A DNA stretch of 7,278 nt from an uncultured Collinsella sp. (GTDB taxonomy: Bacteria; Actinomycetota; Coriobacteriia; Coriobacteriales; Coriobacteriaceae): assembly GCA_902494935.1 (NCBI GenBank), contig CABUVH010000100.1, positions 1 to 7,278 of the forward strand. The letters run 5' to 3'. Numbering within the stretch: the first letter of the stretch is position 1; each line of letters starts with the position of its first letter. Positions 5,848 through 7,278 of the stretch are shown here, one piece after another. Below the pieces are notes generated by a model. It searched no databases. It saw only the letters and a program-made list of their open reading frames with translations, and was not told the DNA's origin. A program made the position numbers and the translations under genes.

Positions 5848-5858
5848 TAGGGCCTATT
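5846..5858. repeat. Short palindrome at the convergent stop codons
   Basis: AATAGG-g-CCTATT spans the gap between the stop of the small plus-strand gene (TAA, 5845-5847) and the stop of the transporter gene (TAG, 5856-5854). With a one-base centre it cannot form a normal RNA hairpin and has no T-run, so I do not call it a terminator. It partly reflects the two stop codons facing each other. Confidence 0.4.
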
Positions 5859-7266
5859 TAGAATCCGAATCGTCCATGGAGCCGTCGATGCCGGTTTTGG
5901 TATCGTCGTCCGAGTTGGAGTCATCGTCCTTGGCGAAGGGATTCTTGAAGAAGCCCGTGGCATCGGGTTGCAAGCCCGAGAGCTTGATCCAAGGATTATC
6001 GAACTCGGGCTTAGGCATCGCTTGGGCCTCGGGCGCAGTCTCGTTGCCGATGAGCTCGGACTCGTAAATGAAGGTGTCGTCGCCGAGCGCGTCGTAGGCG
6101 GCGACCGGGTTGCCATCGGCATCGCGGTACGGTGTGCCCTTAAACACGGCGCCGTCATAGGCCACAAGCTGGCGGCCGGTCTCATTCTCGAAGTAGAACA
6201 CGAAGATACCTTTGAGGGCCGCACAAAGCGGGATGGCAATAATCATGCCGATGGGGCCCATGAGTGCCGAGCCAATAACGAGCGCCGTGAGGCTCATGAT
6301 GGGATGCACCTGCACCGAGCTCTGCATAACCTTAGGCGAAATCACGTTATCGGTGACGTTTTGCGCGACCATCGTCACGACGAGCGTCCATAACGCCAAC
6401 ATGGGGCTGAACATGAAACCGAGCACTGTGGCGATTGCTGCGCTCACCCAAGGACCGACGACTGGAACCAAATGCATGATGCCGGTAAAGATAGCCATGA
6501 GCGCCGCATACGGATGGCCGATGATCATAAAACCGATAAAGGCGAGGAAACCACCGCAGATGGACGTCACGACCATACCGCGCATGTAGCCGCCGACAGA
6601 GCGAGAAAGGATGGCGACCATAAAGCGGTACGAGGTCTCCTTCTCCTGACCGATGATGGTGCAAATCTCGTGGTGCATGCGAGGGTAGTCGCAGGCCATC
6701 CAGTACGCAAGCACCAGACCAAGGAAGATCACGAACAACTGCGAGGCCGTATTGGTGATGAGCGGGAACACACCGCGGCCAAGCTCGGCAGCGATCTGAG
6801 ACACGTACTTTGATGCCACAGTAACAAGCGACGAAAGATTATCGTCCAAATACTCCTTGAGCGGCGTGTTGTTGAGCGTCTTGGCATGCGAAATCATCTC
6901 GTTGAGATCGCCACCCGCAACACGAAGCTGCTCGGGCAGACGGCTCAGGACTTCCATGATCTGACCAAAGAGAATCGGCGACAAGATGCAAACGACACCG
7001 ACGAGCACGGCAACAACAACAATAAGCGCGATAAGCGAACCGATGCCGCGATTCACGCCATGGTGCTCGAGCCAGTTGGTGATCGGGGACATCACAAAAG
7101 CAATGATGGAGCCGACGGCAAGAAACTCAATAACCGGTGCCAGGATGCCCATAAGGTTAAAGATGACAGCAGCAATAACAATGCAGCCGACAACAGCCCA
7201 AATGCGCAGCGTCAGAATGCGGGTGTCGCGCAGCACGCGATCGGTTTGTTGGGGGTGCTCACTCAT
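5854..7266 (-). CDS. AI-2E family transporter (PerM/YtvI/TqsA-like membrane protein)
   Basis: 470-residue multi-span protein of the AI-2E transporter family. Members include TqsA (autoinducer-2 export) and PerM, with others linked to Na+/H+ exchange; the substrate here cannot be told. Membrane segments lie at about 23-45, 47-61, 75-100, 165-190, 230-250, 252-285, 287-305 and 320-358, with a long soluble stretch at 101-164, the usual family plan. Family blocks seen: GHPYAALMAIFTG at 250-262, LVPVVGPWVSA at 266-276, DNVISPKVMQ at 306-315, HPIMSLTALVIG at 321-332, and GPIGMIIAIPL at 337-347. After the last helix comes a 110-residue hydrophilic cytoplasmic tail that ends in an Asp/Ser-rich stretch (446-470), longer than in typical members. 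The ATG at 7266 is plausible because the first helix follows 22 residues later, but no Shine-Dalgarno is visible in the 12 nt upstream and no in-frame stop is seen before the window edge, so a start farther upstream is possible. No terminator follows its stop; the first one downstream is at 5486-5515. Confidence 0.9.
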   Translation of the reverse strand: MSEHPQQTDRVLRDTRILTLRIWAVVGCIVIAAVIFNLMGILAPVIEFLAVGSIIAFVMSPITNWLEHHGVNRGIGSLIALIVVVAVLVGVVCILSPILFGQIMEVLSRLPEQLRVAGGDLNEMISHAKTLNNTPLKEYLDDNLSSLVTVASKYVSQIAAELGRGVFPLITNTASQLFVIFLGLVLAYWMACDYPRMHHEICTIIGQEKETSYRFMVAILSRSVGGYMRGMVVTSICGGFLAFIGFMIIGHPYAALMAIFTGIMHLVPVVGPWVSAAIATVLGFMFSPMLALWTLVVTMVAQNVTDNVISPKVMQSSVQVHPIMSLTALVIGSALMGPIGMIIAIPLCAALKGIFVFYFENETGRQLVAYDGAVFKGTPYRDADGNPVAAYDALGDDTFIYESELIGNETAPEAQAMPKPEFDNPWIKLSGLQPDATGFFKNPFAKDDDSNSDDDTKTGIDGSMDDSDSK

Positions 7267-7278
7267 GAACGAATCATC

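Overview
The window reads as an ordinary, compact chromosomal segment of a moderately high-GC actinobacterium, most likely of the class Coriobacteriia (Collinsella-like). Three things suggest this: the order alaS-ruvX-mltG followed by a shikimate-pathway gene, which is typical of actinobacteria; a Firmicutes-style cysteine-rich insert in AlaS; and a YqeG-type phosphatase in the same operon. The assignment is an inference from gene order and protein style, not a database match.

Right to left on the minus strand, positions 5413 to 1 hold one tightly packed operon: alaS (alanyl-tRNA synthetase), ruvX/yqgF (RNase H-fold nuclease), mltG (endolytic murein transglycosylase), a yqeG-like HAD phosphatase, and aroK (shikimate kinase, cut by the left window edge). 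The gaps are 17 nt, an 8-nt overlap, 1 nt and 8 nt, so co-transcription and translational coupling are expected. The operon joins translation, rRNA/DNA maintenance, cell-wall chain termination and aromatic amino-acid synthesis, a housekeeping mix.

The 194-nt gap at 5414-5607 is the regulatory hub. It holds a strong minus-strand intrinsic terminator (5486-5515) immediately followed by a good alaS promoter (5460-5487), then a dyad and a palindrome in front of a plus-strand gene. That gene (5608-5847) encodes a 79-residue double-membrane-span protein that I do not recognise. Its GC content and codon use differ sharply from its neighbours.

On the right, 5854-7266 on the minus strand encodes an AI-2E family transporter (PerM/YtvI-like) with a long acidic C-terminal tail. 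Its stop codon lies 6 nt from the stop of the small plus-strand gene. No terminator is visible between them, so the two transcripts probably overlap in antisense.

I do not see a new multi-gene system, mobile element, CRISPR array or RNA gene. The best leads are the orphan membrane gene with its overlapping transcription, the back-to-back terminator and promoter before alaS, and the 7-residue repeat tail of MltG.
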